A DNA stretch of 64,000 bases, from positions 43,407 through 107,406 of the forward strand of contig JALFIM010000039.1 in NCBI GenBank assembly GCA_022775985.1. The letters run 5' to 3'. Below, one piece after another: positions 1 to 9,433 of the stretch (within the stretch, counting starts at the first letter, position 1; every line of letters starts with the position of its first letter). Below the pieces are notes generated by a model, which searched no databases, was not told the DNA's origin, and was given only the letters and a program-made list of their open reading frames with translations. The stretch comes from Prevotella sp. GTDB lineage: Bacteria > Bacteroidota > Bacteroidia > Bacteroidales > Bacteroidaceae. A program made the position numbers and the translations under genes.

Positions 1-930
1 CTCACGGAAGTACAGGGCCTTGCCATCGTAGTTGTTCTCCACGCTGTAATTCAGCTCTATGGGCCGTGCCGACAGCGAGTCGTAGGCAGCACGGCTCAAG
101 TCCCCGAGCCGCAACATATTGCTCAGCACCACGTTGCGGCGCTTCAGGCTGTTGTTGGGATTGGTCTTGGGATTGTAATACGTCGTGGCCTTGAGCATGC
201 CCACGAGCACCGCCATCTGCTCCACGGTGAGCTTGGAAGGCGTGGTGTTGAAGTAGGTCTTGCTTGCCGTCTTTATGCCGAAGGCATTGGAGCCGAAGTC
301 TACGGTGTTGGCATACATGGTGAGGATGTCCTTCTTGTCGTAGACTATCTCGAGCTTCGTAGCGATAATCCACTCCTTGCTCTTCATGATGAGCATGCGC
401 ACTCCAGGTATGTAGCCGAGAAGTCCTGTGGAGTACTGCGTACGCACACGAAACATGTTCTTGGCCAACTGCTGGGTGATGGTGGATGCTCCTCGCGCGT
501 CGTTGTGTACTATCATGTCCTTAGCCGCAGCCAGCATGCCGGGTAAATCTATGCCGTGGTGGCTGTAGAAACGCTCGTCCTCTGTGTCGATAAGCGTTTT
601 CCAGAACATCGGGTTCACGTCCTCGTACTTCACGGGAGTCCTGTTCTCGTTGAAGAACTTGCCTATGAGCTGACCGTCGGCGCTGTATATCTCAGAAGCC
701 TGATGGGTGTCTGGGTGGGAGATACGGCTGAAACCGGGGCTCTTGCCGAACAGCCACAGGAAGTTGATGTCCACCATCCCGAGATAGAGGAAGAACAACA
801 CGATACACGAGGCGATGCCTACCGCACCCTTCGTGTACCACGCACGCCCTTTGTACAGGTTCTTGTACCAAGGCCAGAACGCCTTGATTTTCTGCCAAGA
901 GCTGATGAGTAATTGTTTGATTTTGTTCAT
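1..930 (-). CDS. Class A penicillin-binding protein (PBP1A-like), N-terminal 310 residues, cut by window edge
   Basis: This is the start of a bifunctional peptidoglycan synthase that polymerises lipid II and, through a downstream transpeptidase domain, cross-links it outside the inner membrane. Read from the ATG at 930, the frame stays open to the window edge. Residues about 35-53 form one membrane anchor. The GT51 transglycosylase domain follows: the E-D-x-x-F-x-x-H-x-G motif lies at 117-126 with Glu117 as likely catalytic acid, then RGASTITQQLAKN at 146-158 and TKLE/IVYDKKDILTMYAN at about 191-208. The transpeptidase half lies outside the window. A gap of about 165 bases separates it from miaA, the next gene upstream on the same strand. 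The family call is firm; which paralogue it is cannot be decided from this half. Confidence 0.93.
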   Translation of the reverse strand, partial: MNKIKQLLISSWQKIKAFWPWYKNLYKGRAWYTKGAVGIASCIVLFFLYLGMVDINFLWLFGKSPGFSRISHPDTHQASEIYSADGQLIGKFFNENRTPVKYEDVNPMFWKTLIDTEDERFYSHHGIDLPGMLAAAKDMIVHNDARGASTITQQLAKNMFRVRTQYSTGLLGYIPGVRMLIMKSKEWIIATKLEIVYDKKDILTMYANTVDFGSNAFGIKTASKTYFNTTPSKLTVEQMAVLVGMLKATTYYNPKTNPNNSLKRRNVVLSNMLRLGDLSRAAYDSLSARPIELNYSVENNYDGKALYFRE

Positions 931-1095
931 TTCTGCATGCTTATATGTCTGGCTGACACAGCCGACGTGTATAAATGATATTGGCACGCACAGCGTATTC
1001 GCTGCCAACCGCAGCCATTACGGCCACACACTGGCATCAAGAATTGCAGTAAAATGCCGTGCTTATGGTTGCAAATTTACAAAAATAGCGGCAAC

Positions 1096-1992
1096 CTACC
1101 TATTGTTTTCTATATAATTTATAATTTCTTTAATATTCTGAGGAGCAAACCACGCTATGCTGTCGTCTTTCTTAAACCACGTCTGTTGCTTACGGCAATA
1201 CCGCCTGCTGTTGCTCTGTATCTTGTACACAGCCTCGTCAAGCGTCGTAAGTCCGTCGAAATGCTCAAACAGCTCCTTGTAGCCTACGGTGTTGAGGGCG
1301 TTGAGCTCTCTCAGATGATACACCCGCCTGGCCTCATCCACAAGCCCCTCGTCAAGCATCTTGAGTACACGGCGGTTTATCCTGTCGTACAGTATGTCAC
1401 GGGGAGCGGTCAGTCCTATCTTCAATATTCTGAATGGACGCTGCCTCACTTGGTTCGTCCTGAACGAAGAATAGGTCTTACCCGTCATGTGGCATATCTC
1501 AAGAGCATGCACCACACGGCGTGGGTTGTTCTTGTCTACGACCTGCCAATGCTCATAGTCGAGCCGCCTAAGCTCATCCACAAGGGCAGGAAGGCCCTCC
1601 TCCGCAAGGCGGTGCTTCATGAGAGTGCGCGTGGCCTCATCTACGGTAGGGATGTCGTCTATGCCGTTGCACACCGCATCTATATACATCATGCTGCCGC
1701 CACACATCATGGCGATGTCTGACTCGGCAAACAGACTGTCAAGCAAGCCGATAACGTCCTGCTCATAAAGCGATGCACTGTAATAATCCTGTATATGGTG
1801 TGTGCCTACAAAGAAATGCCTCACCCGACGTTGCTGCTCAGCGGTAGGCGCCGCTGTGCCGATGGGTATCTCATAAAATATTTGCCGAGAATCAGCATTC
1901 ACAATCGGAATGCTGAAATGCTCGGCAACATTTATGCTTGTCTCGGTCTTACCGATACCGGTAGGACCCAATATGACTACAAGGGTTTTCAT
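1096..1992 (-). CDS. miaA: tRNA dimethylallyltransferase MiaA
   Basis: MiaA transfers a dimethylallyl group to N6 of A37 in tRNAs that read codons starting with U, which steadies codon-anticodon pairing. The 298 residues match the usual family length. The P-loop GPTGIGKT sits at residues 9-16, and DSRQIF follows near residue 34 as in other MiaA proteins; the C-terminal QTWFKKDD region is also typical. The start codon overlaps the lpxA stop by one base, so miaA is the last gene of the lpx run and is probably translated from the same message. Confidence 0.96.
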   Translation of the reverse strand: MKTLVVILGPTGIGKTETSINVAEHFSIPIVNADSRQIFYEIPIGTAAPTAEQQRRVRHFFVGTHHIQDYYSASLYEQDVIGLLDSLFAESDIAMMCGGSMMYIDAVCNGIDDIPTVDEATRTLMKHRLAEEGLPALVDELRRLDYEHWQVVDKNNPRRVVHALEICHMTGKTYSSFRTNQVRQRPFRILKIGLTAPRDILYDRINRRVLKMLDEGLVDEARRVYHLRELNALNTVGYKELFEHFDGLTTLDEAVYKIQSNSRRYCRKQQTWFKKDDSIAWFAPQNIKEIINYIENNR

Positions 1993-2762
1993 TAACGGAT
2001 GATACCGCGTTTTGAAGATTCCACGAAATCAATGATGTACTGTATCTCCCTCGTAATCTGGAGATTCTTCTTTATCTCTGCTATACCTTCTGCCATAACA
2101 CCCTTGGAGTACAGCAAGCGGTATGCATCATGTATCAGCGTGATGAGCTCATTGGAAAACCCACGGCGACGCAGTCCCACAAGATTGAGGCCGCAATACT
2201 TAGTCGGCTCTTTCCCGGCAATGATAAACGGCGGGATGTCCTGGCTGAAACGGCATCCTCCCTGTATCATGACATAGCCTCCGATGTGGCAGAACTGATG
2301 ACACAGCACGGTGGCACTGATGATGGCATTGTCGTCCACCGTCACCTCACCGGCAAACTTCGTGGAGTTGCCAATGATAAGGCCATTGCCCAAAACACAG
2401 TCATGTGCGACGTGCATATTCTCCATCAGCAGGTTGTTGCTGCCTACAATGGTGGTGCCTTTCGATGCCGTACCGCGCGAGATGGTCACATTCTCACGTA
2501 TGCTGTTATTGTCGCCTATCTGACACGTGGTCTGCTCGCCTCTGTACTTAAGGTCCTGCGGCTTGGTGGAGATGCTCGCACCGGGGAATATCTCGTTGTT
2601 GTTGCCTATACGAGCCCCGCTGTTTATGGTGACACTATTCTGGAAAATGTTGTTATCACCTATCACCGCGTCCTTGTCTATGAAGCAGAACGGGCCTATC
2701 TCATTATTGTCGCCGAGCTTCGCCTCGGGGTGAACGTATGCTAAGGGGCTTATTCTATTCAT
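1992..2762 (-). CDS. lpxA: UDP-N-acetylglucosamine acyltransferase LpxA
   Basis: LpxA catalyses the first step of lipid A synthesis, moving a 3-hydroxyacyl chain from ACP to UDP-GlcNAc in the cytoplasm. The 256 residues are close to the 262 of the E. coli enzyme. Hexapeptide repeats run through the first 190 residues and give a left-handed beta-helix. The catalytic histidine is His120 in HVAHDCVLGN, matching His125 of E. coli. The gene lies 8 bases after lpxC-fabZ and overlaps miaA by one base, so it sits inside a lipid A operon. Confidence 0.97.
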   Translation of the reverse strand: MNRISPLAYVHPEAKLGDNNEIGPFCFIDKDAVIGDNNIFQNSVTINSGARIGNNNEIFPGASISTKPQDLKYRGEQTTCQIGDNNSIRENVTISRGTASKGTTIVGSNNLLMENMHVAHDCVLGNGLIIGNSTKFAGEVTVDDNAIISATVLCHQFCHIGGYVMIQGGCRFSQDIPPFIIAGKEPTKYCGLNLVGLRRRGFSNELITLIHDAYRLLYSKGVMAEGIAEIKKNLQITREIQYIIDFVESSKRGIIR

Positions 2763-2770
2763 TTCGTTGA

Positions 2771-4156
2771 TTATTTGTTTTTTACAATCTGAGCTGTGAA
2801 CGTGGCCTCAGACACCACATGGTCGCCCACGAACACATAACCCTTCATTGAGGATATGCCATGACGCACAGGGGCAAGCAAGTCTACCTTGAACAGGAGT
2901 GTGTCTCCAGGTACTACCTTCTGGCGGAACTTCACGTCGTCAATCTTAAGGAAATACGTAGACCAACGCTCCGGCTCCTCCACAGTATTGAGCACGAGCA
3001 GACCGCCACACTGAGCCATGGCCTCTATCTGAAGCACCCCAGGCATGACAGGTTCCTGCGGGAAATGCCCCTGGAAGAACGGCTCGTTTGCCGTAATGTT
3101 CTTCACTCCAACGATGCTTGTGGCTCCGAGAGCTATCACTTTGTCAACAAGCTGCATAGGATAGCGGTGCGGCAAAAGCTCACGGATGCGTATATTGTCC
3201 ATTATAGGAGCATCATTCGGGTCGTAGATAGGAGCCTGTATCTCGTGCTTACGTATCTCTCGGCGCATCTGACGGGCAAACTTGTTGTTGATGGTGTGGC
3301 CCGGACGCGTGGCAATGATGCGTCCCTTGATGGGCTTTCCGATAAGAGCCATGTCACCGATGATGTCGAGCAGTTTGTGGCGCGTACACTCATTCTCCCA
3401 CACAAGGGGCTTGTGCTGTATGTAGCCGAGCTTGGTGGCATCCATGTGAGGCACCTTCAGGAAGTCTGCAAGCTGGTCAAGACGCTCCTGTGTGGTCTGT
3501 TTCTCGTATATTACTATGGCATTGTCGAGGTCGCCACCCTTTATAAGGTTGGCCTTGAGCAGCGGCTCTATGTCACGCACGAACACGAACGTGCGTGCCG
3601 GCGCTATCTCCTCAGCAAAGTCATCAATCTTGTCGAGTGTGGCAAACTGGCTGTTCACGAACTTGGAGTTGAACGAGCACATGGCAGTAAGGCTGAACTC
3701 CTCATCAGGAAGAATAGTTATGCACGAGCCAGTAGCCTCATCCTTGACCTCTATCTTGTGACGAATGATGTACCAGTCCTTAGGAGCATTGAGCTCCTCT
3801 ACGCCTACTTCCTTGATTTTATTGATATAAAGGGCTGCGCTTCCATCAAGAATCGGGAACTCAGGGCCGTTGACCTGTATCAAGCAGTTGTCTATACCCA
3901 TAGCATAAAGGGCCGCCAAGCCATGCTCAACCGTAGACACGCGCACGTCGCCCTTGCCGAGCACAGTACCACGCTGTGTGTCGATGACATTCTCAGCCAC
4001 AGCCTCTATGACGGGCATACCGTCCAAGTCTATTCGCTGTATTTTATATCCATGATTCTCAGGGGCAGGATTGAACGTCACCGTGAGGCTCAGACCTGTG
4101 TGAAGTCCTTTGCCGCAAAGCGAGAAACTACCCTTTAAAGACATCTGTTTAAGCAT
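2771..4156 (-). CDS. lpxC/fabZ: Bifunctional LpxC-FabZ fusion: UDP-3-O-acyl-GlcNAc deacetylase / 3-hydroxyacyl-ACP dehydratase
   Basis: This 461-residue protein joins two enzymes that are separate in Proteobacteria. Residues about 1-300 are LpxC, the zinc deacetylase that commits the cell to lipid A; ligands include His78 in STVEH and the His/Asp pair in RHKLLDIIGD. Residues about 315-461 are FabZ, the fatty acid dehydratase, with LLPHRYPMQLVD carrying the catalytic His and GHFPQEPVMPGV the Glu region. Fusion couples lipid A commitment to the supply of 3-hydroxyacyl-ACP and is an established Bacteroidetes trait. It lies 116 bases downstream of lpxD and 8 bases before lpxA. Confidence 0.97.
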   Translation of the reverse strand: MLKQMSLKGSFSLCGKGLHTGLSLTVTFNPAPENHGYKIQRIDLDGMPVIEAVAENVIDTQRGTVLGKGDVRVSTVEHGLAALYAMGIDNCLIQVNGPEFPILDGSAALYINKIKEVGVEELNAPKDWYIIRHKIEVKDEATGSCITILPDEEFSLTAMCSFNSKFVNSQFATLDKIDDFAEEIAPARTFVFVRDIEPLLKANLIKGGDLDNAIVIYEKQTTQERLDQLADFLKVPHMDATKLGYIQHKPLVWENECTRHKLLDIIGDMALIGKPIKGRIIATRPGHTINNKFARQMRREIRKHEIQAPIYDPNDAPIMDNIRIRELLPHRYPMQLVDKVIALGATSIVGVKNITANEPFFQGHFPQEPVMPGVLQIEAMAQCGGLLVLNTVEEPERWSTYFLKIDDVKFRQKVVPGDTLLFKVDLLAPVRHGISSMKGYVFVGDHVVSEATFTAQIVKNK

Positions 4157-4194
4157 ATCAGAATATTTTTGACGTATGGTCTTACCCTACGTTG

Positions 4195-4232
4195 TTGTAT
4201 TTATAATAATACCTTATTGTATTTATAATAAT
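4195..4232. repeat. Two copies of a 16-base AT-rich direct repeat, 22 bases apart
   Basis: TTGTATTTATAATAAT occurs at 4195-4210 and again at 4217-4232, in the gap between lpxD and lpxC-fabZ just upstream of the latter's start. The two starts are exactly 22 bases apart, so both copies lie on the same face of the DNA. It could be an operator pair or a simple slippage duplication; the sequence alone does not tell. Confidence 0.7.
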
Positions 4233-4272
4233 GTGACAACAGCACCGACAGACTATATGCCGGTGCCGTGAA

Positions 4273-5307
4273 TCACTGATTGTTCTTCAATTCGTCAAGT
4301 TGTTTCTGCAGACTTGCCACCTGCTTGTACAGTTCAGGCAACCTACGGAAGATAGCCTGTGACTTAAAGTAAGCCTTCGGCTCCATGGGAGGAGTACCGA
4401 TGAGGGTCTCGTTGCCCTTGATATTGCCTGGTACTCCCGACTGTGCTCCGAGGAAAGTCTTGTCGCCTATGGTGCTGTGCCCGGCTATTCCCACCTGTCC
4501 GCCGAACATACACCACGCGCCAATCTTGGTACTTCCGGCTATGCCCACTTGCGCAGACATCACGGTGTTCTCCCCTATCTCCACATTATGCGCTACCTGC
4601 ACGAGGTTGTCGAGCTTCACACCCTTGCGCACAATGGTGCTTCCCATGGTGGAGCGGTCAACACACGTGTTGGCACCTATCTCCACATTGTCCTCTATGG
4701 TGACAATTCCTATCTGCGGTATCTTGTCGTAGCCGTCGCTGTTGGGAGCGAACCCGAAGCCGTCAGCACCGATTACGGAACCTGCATGAATCGTAACATT
4801 GTCGCCAATCACACATCCGTGATACACAGTGACATTGGGCTTTATCAAGCACTTGGCCCCGACCTTCACATTGTCGCCTATATACGCATGCGGGAACACC
4901 TGCGTACCATTGCCCAGCACGGCATTGTCGCCGATGTAGGCAAACGCCCCTACATAGCAATCCTCGCCCACCTTAGCCGTGGGAGAGACGAAAGCGAGAG
5001 GGTCTATGCCCTTCTTCACAGGCATGCTTGCCTGATAGAGCTGGAGCAACTTGGCTATGCACTCATACGCATTATCCACACGTATGAGGGTAGTATGCAC
5101 AGGCTCCTCCAGTACCACATCATTGTTTACAAGTACGATGGATGACTTCGTACTATATATATAATGTGTATATTTTGGGTTAGAAAGGAAAGACAACGCA
5201 CCTGGGACACCTTCCTCTATCTTGGCGAAAGTATTGACCGCAGCATTCGCGTCACCTTCGACTTTTCCATTTATAAAGTCAGCAATTTGTTTGGCTGTGA
5301 ACTCCAT
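4273..5307 (-). CDS. lpxD: UDP-3-O-(3-hydroxyacyl)glucosamine N-acyltransferase LpxD
   Basis: LpxD adds the N-linked acyl chain to the deacetylated UDP-glucosamine, the third step of lipid A synthesis. The 344 residues equal the usual length (341 in E. coli). An N-terminal uridine-binding domain (about 1-100) precedes a hexapeptide beta-helix (about 100-310). The catalytic His is in [13 protein letters not shown] near residue 245. It is the first gene of the lpxD - lpxC-fabZ - lpxA - miaA run and has a promoter-like site 30-37 bases upstream. Confidence 0.97.
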   Translation of the reverse strand: MEFTAKQIADFINGKVEGDANAAVNTFAKIEEGVPGALSFLSNPKYTHYIYSTKSSIVLVNNDVVLEEPVHTTLIRVDNAYECIAKLLQLYQASMPVKKGIDPLAFVSPTAKVGEDCYVGAFAYIGDNAVLGNGTQVFPHAYIGDNVKVGAKCLIKPNVTVYHGCVIGDNVTIHAGSVIGADGFGFAPNSDGYDKIPQIGIVTIEDNVEIGANTCVDRSTMGSTIVRKGVKLDNLVQVAHNVEIGENTVMSAQVGIAGSTKIGAWCMFGGQVGIAGHSTIGDKTFLGAQSGVPGNIKGNETLIGTPPMEPKAYFKSQAIFRRLPELYKQVASLQKQLDELKNNQ

Positions 5308-5336
5308 TCCTATATGTTTTATACTATTTAATTTTG

Positions 5337-5344
5337 CAAAAATA
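5337..5344 (-). promoter_or_regulatory. Bacteroidetes -7 element for the lpxD operon
   Basis: On the minus strand this reads TATTTTTG, matching the Bacteroidetes -7 consensus TANNTTTG, 30 bases before the lpxD start. No clear -33 TTTG lies at the expected distance, so the call rests on the -7 box and its position. Confidence 0.5.
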
Positions 5345-5389
5345 GTGATTTTTATTTATAAGAGCTAACATTATGCCTTATTTTTCTCT

Positions 5390-6217
5390 TCAGGCCCCTA
5401 TTTTGCCGAGTTCTTCAGCCATTTGCTCCTGCAGCTCCTTGGCCTTGAGTGCGGCCACCTCAGCGAAATCGGTGCCATTGCCGGCATATATTATGCCGCG
5501 TGAGCTGTTGACGAGCAGTCCGCAGTCCTTGTTCATGGCATACTTGCACACCTCGCTGAGCGAGCCGCCCTGCGCTCCAACACCAGGCACGAGCAGGAAA
5601 TGGTCTGGAGCGAGCCGCCGCACGTCCTTGAACAGCTCACCCTGTGTGGCACCCACCACATACATCATGTTGCTGGCATCGCCCCACTCCTGCGACTTCG
5701 TGAGCACACGCTCAAAGAGACGCATGCCGCTATCATCCTTCGTCATCTGGAAGTCGTGGCTGCCCTTGTTGCTCGTGAGCGCGAGCAGCACCACCCACTT
5801 GCCGTCATATCCGAGGAACGGGGTCACACTGTCCTCGCCCATGTATGGAGCCACCGTGAGCGCGTCAATGTCATACTCCTCGAAGAAGGTGCGTGCGTAC
5901 ATGGCACTGGTGTTGCCTATGTCACCGCGCTTGGCATCCGCAATGACAAGATGGTCAGGACAATGCTCGCGGAGATACCTCACGGTTTTCTCAAACGCCA
6001 CCATGCCTTTCACCCCGAAAGCCTCATAGAAGGCGAGGTTGGGCTTGTATGCCACGCAGTAAGGTGCCGTAGCATCGATGATGGCCTTGTTGAAAGCGAA
6101 TATAGGATCCTCCTCTGTGAGCAGGTGCTGCGGTATCTTCTTCAAGTCGGTATCGAGTCCCACGCAAAGAAACGACTTCTTTGCGAATATCTGCTTAATG
6201 ATGTCTTGTCTGTTCAT
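5390..6217 (-). CDS. pyrF: Orotidine 5'-phosphate decarboxylase PyrF
   Basis: PyrF decarboxylates OMP to UMP, the last step of de novo pyrimidine synthesis. The 275 residues and the catalytic stretch [10 protein letters not shown] fit the longer type (pyrF subfamily 2) rather than the 230-residue E. coli type. An N-terminal [10 protein letters not shown] motif and C-terminal LLVNSSRGI are also present. It lies 24 bases after prfA and is the last gene of the phoH-to-pyrF run; AT-rich DNA containing the lpxD promoter follows. Confidence 0.95.
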   Translation of the reverse strand: MNRQDIIKQIFAKKSFLCVGLDTDLKKIPQHLLTEEDPIFAFNKAIIDATAPYCVAYKPNLAFYEAFGVKGMVAFEKTVRYLREHCPDHLVIADAKRGDIGNTSAMYARTFFEEYDIDALTVAPYMGEDSVTPFLGYDGKWVVLLALTSNKGSHDFQMTKDDSGMRLFERVLTKSQEWGDASNMMYVVGATQGELFKDVRRLAPDHFLLVPGVGAQGGSLSEVCKYAMNKDCGLLVNSSRGIIYAGNGTDFAEVAALKAKELQEQMAEELGKIGA

Positions 6218-6241
6218 ATCTGTGATAAATATGGTTCGTTG

Positions 6242-7354
6242 TTAAAGTTCTGACTCTTTCATGCGCTCTGCGTTCTCAGCCACGGTGAGAGCGTCTATCA
6301 TATCCTGTATGTTTCCGCCGAGGAATCCCTGCAAGTCGTGCGTGGTATATCCTATGCGGTGGTCGGTGACACGCCCCTGCGGGAAGTTGTAGGTGCGTAT
6401 CTTGGCACTTCTGTCGCCCGTAGACACAAGGGTCTTGCGCCTGTTGGCTATGTCATCAATATACTTCTGGTGCTCGCGGTCGTATATGAAGGTACGCAAG
6501 CGCGACAGAGCACGCTCCTTGTTCTTGGGCTGGTCACGCGTCTCGGTACACTCGATGAGAATCTCCTCCACCTCTCCCGTGTTGGGATTCTTCCACGGAT
6601 AGCGCAGACGCACACCCGACTCCACCTTATTGACGTTCTGACCGCCAGCGCCACTGCTTCGGAACGTGTCCCACTTGATGTCGCCCTCGTTGATGTTCAC
6701 CTCAAACTTGTCGGCCTCAGGCAGTACGGCCACCGTGGCGGCACTCGTATGCATGCGTCCCTGCGTCTCCGTAGCCGGCACACGCTGCACGCGATGCACG
6801 CCCGACTCGTACTTCAGCGTGCCGTACACATTGTCACCGCTCACGGCGAAGTCTATCTCCTTGAATCCGCCCACGGCACCCTCGCTGGCACTCGTCACGG
6901 ACAGACTCCAACCCTTCTGGTCACAGAACTTCTTGTACATATTGAACAAGTCGCCCGCGAAGAGGGCCGCCTCGTCGCCGCCCGTGCCAGCCCTTATCTC
7001 CATCTGCACGTTCTTGCCGTCCTCAGGATCCTTGGGTATGAGCGCGATTTTTATCTCCTCCTCTATCTTAGGCTGCAGGGCTTCGTTCTCGGCCAGCTCC
7101 TCACGCGCCATCTCCCGCATGTCGGCATCGCTCTCGTTGGCCATGATGTCCTTGGCCTCCTTTATGGAGTTGAGGCAACTGATGTAGCGTTTGCGTGCGT
7201 CCATGATGTCGCTGAGGTCCTTGTACTCCTTGGTGAGCTTCACGAACCTCTGCTGGTCGGCTATCACCTCAGGGTCGGTGATGAGCGTAGACACTTCCTC
7301 GAACCTGCTCTCAAGCCCCTCGAGTTTCTCCAGAATATTGTTGTTCTCAGGCAT
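6242..7354 (-). CDS. prfA: Peptide chain release factor 1
   Basis: RF1 recognises UAA and UAG in the ribosomal A site and triggers release of the finished protein. The 370 residues are typical. The tripeptide anticodon is PAT in RVPATETQGRMH, which marks RF1 rather than RF2 (SPF), and the GGQ that reaches the peptidyl-transfer centre is in SSGAGGQNVNK. It sits between purM (31 bases upstream) and pyrF (24 bases downstream) on one strand. Confidence 0.97.
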   Translation of the reverse strand: MPENNNILEKLEGLESRFEEVSTLITDPEVIADQQRFVKLTKEYKDLSDIMDARKRYISCLNSIKEAKDIMANESDADMREMAREELAENEALQPKIEEEIKIALIPKDPEDGKNVQMEIRAGTGGDEAALFAGDLFNMYKKFCDQKGWSLSVTSASEGAVGGFKEIDFAVSGDNVYGTLKYESGVHRVQRVPATETQGRMHTSAATVAVLPEADKFEVNINEGDIKWDTFRSSGAGGQNVNKVESGVRLRYPWKNPNTGEVEEILIECTETRDQPKNKERALSRLRTFIYDREHQKYIDDIANRRKTLVSTGDRSAKIRTYNFPQGRVTDHRIGYTTHDLQGFLGGNIQDMIDALTVAENAERMKESEL

Positions 7355-7385
7355 AATTGCTGATAGTATGTGGATGATGTTGCTG

Positions 7386-8555
7386 TTAATAATCGAATGT
7401 TCCGAACTCCGACTTTATGGTGAGGCTCCTCGGGCCCTCCTCTATGTGTCCCACCACCTGCGCGTCGATATTGAAACTCTTGCTGATGGCTATGATATCG
7501 TCGGCCAGGGCGGGGTCTACATATATCTCCATGCGGTGCCCCATGTTGAACACCTTGTACATCTCCTTCCAGTCGGTCTTGCTCTCCTGCTGTATAGTCT
7601 TGAACAATGGCGGCACGCTGAACATGTTGTCCTTCACCACACGGCAGTTGTCGCCCACGAAGTGCAGCACCTTGGTCTGCGCTCCGCCCGTGCAATGCAC
7701 CATGCCATGGATGTCGGCGTGGTGGGCATCGAGTATCTTCTTGATGACGGGAGCATACGTGCGTGTGGGCGAGAGCACCAGTTGCCCGGCATTGACACTC
7801 ACTCCCTCTATGCTGTCGTCGAGCCTGTGCGAGCCGCTGTACACTAGTTCGTTGGGCACTGCGTGGTCGTAGCTCTCGGGATACTTCTCAGCGAGGTACT
7901 TGGCAAAGACATCATGGCGTGCGCTTGTCAGTCCGTTGCTGCCCATACCGCCGTTGTAGCGGTCCTCGTAGGTGGCCTGCCCGAACGAAGCCAGACCCAC
8001 TATCACGTCACCGGGCCGTATGTTGGCGTTGTCTATGACATCCGAACGCTTCATGCGGCACGTCACCGTAGAGTCTACGATGATGGTGCGCACGAGGTCG
8101 CCCACGTCTGCCGTCTCGCCGCCAGTGGCATATATGCCGATGCCCATCTCGCGCATCTGCTTGAGCAGCTCGTCAGTACCGTTGATGATGGCCGATATGA
8201 CCTCACCCGGCACGAGCATCTTGTTGCGCCCGATGGTGCTCGACACGAGTATGTTGTCTACGGCACCCACGCACAGCAAGTCGTCGGTGTTCATGATGAG
8301 CGCGTCCTGTGCTATGCCCTTCCACACGCTGAGGTCGCCCGTCTCCTTCCAATACATGTATGCGAGCGACGACTTAGTGCCGGCTCCGTCGGCATGCATG
8401 ATGTTGCAGTATTCGGGGTCGCCGCCGAGGATGTCGGGGATAATCTTGCAGAAGGCCTGCGGGAATATGCCCTTGTCGATGTTCTTGATGGCGTTGTGAA
8501 CGTCCTCTTTGGCTGCGCTTACGCCGCGCATCATATATCTGTTAGAATTGTCCAT
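7386..8555 (-). CDS. purM: Phosphoribosylformylglycinamidine cyclo-ligase (AIR synthase) PurM
   Basis: PurM closes the imidazole ring, converting FGAM to AIR with ATP in purine synthesis. At 389 residues it is longer than the E. coli enzyme (345), as is usual in Bacteroidetes. HADGAGTKSSLAY near residue 53, MNTDDLLCVGAVDNI and GLASFGQATYE are recognisable substrate- and nucleotide-binding segments. Its neighbour prfA is 31 bases away. purC, another step of the same pathway, lies three genes upstream in the run. Confidence 0.93.
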   Translation of the reverse strand: MDNSNRYMMRGVSAAKEDVHNAIKNIDKGIFPQAFCKIIPDILGGDPEYCNIMHADGAGTKSSLAYMYWKETGDLSVWKGIAQDALIMNTDDLLCVGAVDNILVSSTIGRNKMLVPGEVISAIINGTDELLKQMREMGIGIYATGGETADVGDLVRTIIVDSTVTCRMKRSDVIDNANIRPGDVIVGLASFGQATYEDRYNGGMGSNGLTSARHDVFAKYLAEKYPESYDHAVPNELVYSGSHRLDDSIEGVSVNAGQLVLSPTRTYAPVIKKILDAHHADIHGMVHCTGGAQTKVLHFVGDNCRVVKDNMFSVPPLFKTIQQESKTDWKEMYKVFNMGHRMEIYVDPALADDIIAISKSFNIDAQVVGHIEEGPRSLTIKSEFGTFDY

Positions 8556-8630
8556 GATGTATTATGTCACTTGTATGTATTACTTGTTTACTTTCTTATA
8601 GTCTGTACCATGCGGCCATGCACCGCACCG

Positions 8631-9386
8631 TCAGAGCGTCTCCTTGCCATGCCAGAACTCCCAGCTGGCGAACGCCTGCAGCAGGAGCATCTCGAGTCCG
8701 TTCTTGGTGTTGGCTCCGTACTGTGCACCGCGCTTCATGAAGAGAGTCTGGTCGGGGTTGTATATGAGGTCGTAGAGTATGTTGCGCGAGTCCATGGCCT
8801 CGTAGGGCAGCTTAGGGCAGCAGTCCACCTTGGGGTACATGCCGCACGGAGTGCAGTTGACGATGACGTTGTACTCCCTCACCATGTCGGCCGTCACATC
8901 ATCGTAGGTGAGCATGCCGGGGTGCTCGGTGCGGCTCACGAACATCGTCTCCAGACCGAGCGACCTCAGTCCGTAGTCCACGGCCTTGGACGCGCCGCCC
9001 GTGCCGAGAATCAGTGCCTTGCGGTGCGTGCTGGCCTCTATCATGGGCTCTATGCTCCGCGTGAATCCTATGACATCGCTGTTGAAGCCCTTGAGCACGG
9101 TGCTCTTGCCCTTGTGCGTGACACGGATGACGTTCACCGCCCCTATCTCCCGCGCCTCAGGGCTGAGGTAGTCGAGATAGCTTATGACCTTCTGCTTGTA
9201 TGGTATTGTCACGTTGAGCCCAAGCAGCTCAGGGTTGGAGGCGAGTATCTCAGGGAGGCTCTCGATGCTCGGTATCTCGAAGTTGATGTACTGTGCGTCG
9301 ATGCCCTCGTTGTGGAATTTCTCATTGAAATACCCTATTGAGAAGGAATGTCCGAGCGGATATCCTATCAAGCCGTATTTATCCAT
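8631..9386 (-). CDS. aroE: Shikimate dehydrogenase AroE
   Basis: AroE reduces 3-dehydroshikimate to shikimate with NADPH on the way to aromatic amino acids and menaquinone. The N-terminal GYPLGHSFS binds shikimate, the catalytic Lys lies in NVTIPYKQKVI (about residue 68), and the dinucleotide loop is GTGGASKAV near residue 128. At 251 residues it is slightly shorter than E. coli AroE (272), with no motif lost. It follows menG by 47 bases. Confidence 0.95.
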   Translation of the reverse strand: MDKYGLIGYPLGHSFSIGYFNEKFHNEGIDAQYINFEIPSIESLPEILASNPELLGLNVTIPYKQKVISYLDYLSPEAREIGAVNVIRVTHKGKSTVLKGFNSDVIGFTRSIEPMIEASTHRKALILGTGGASKAVDYGLRSLGLETMFVSRTEHPGMLTYDDVTADMVREYNVIVNCTPCGMYPKVDCCPKLPYEAMDSRNILYDLIYNPDQTLFMKRGAQYGANTKNGLEMLLLQAFASWEFWHGKETL

Positions 9387-9433
9387 GTCGTATAAGTTTT
9401 TATTCGTGTCTCATTGGTGCGGCGGCCATGGCA

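Noticed and set aside
2861-4138. A 425-codon open frame antisense to lpxC-fabZ
   Set aside because: It mirrors a well-supported gene; the length comes from codon bias and the protein has no family motifs.
4242-4266. GCACCG/CGGTGC hairpin after lpxD as a terminator
   Set aside because: The stem has only six base pairs and no T-run, and the downstream lpx genes must still be transcribed.
7863-9341. A 492-codon plus-strand frame across purM and aroE
   Set aside because: Both minus-strand genes are certain, and the frame crosses two genes and their gap.
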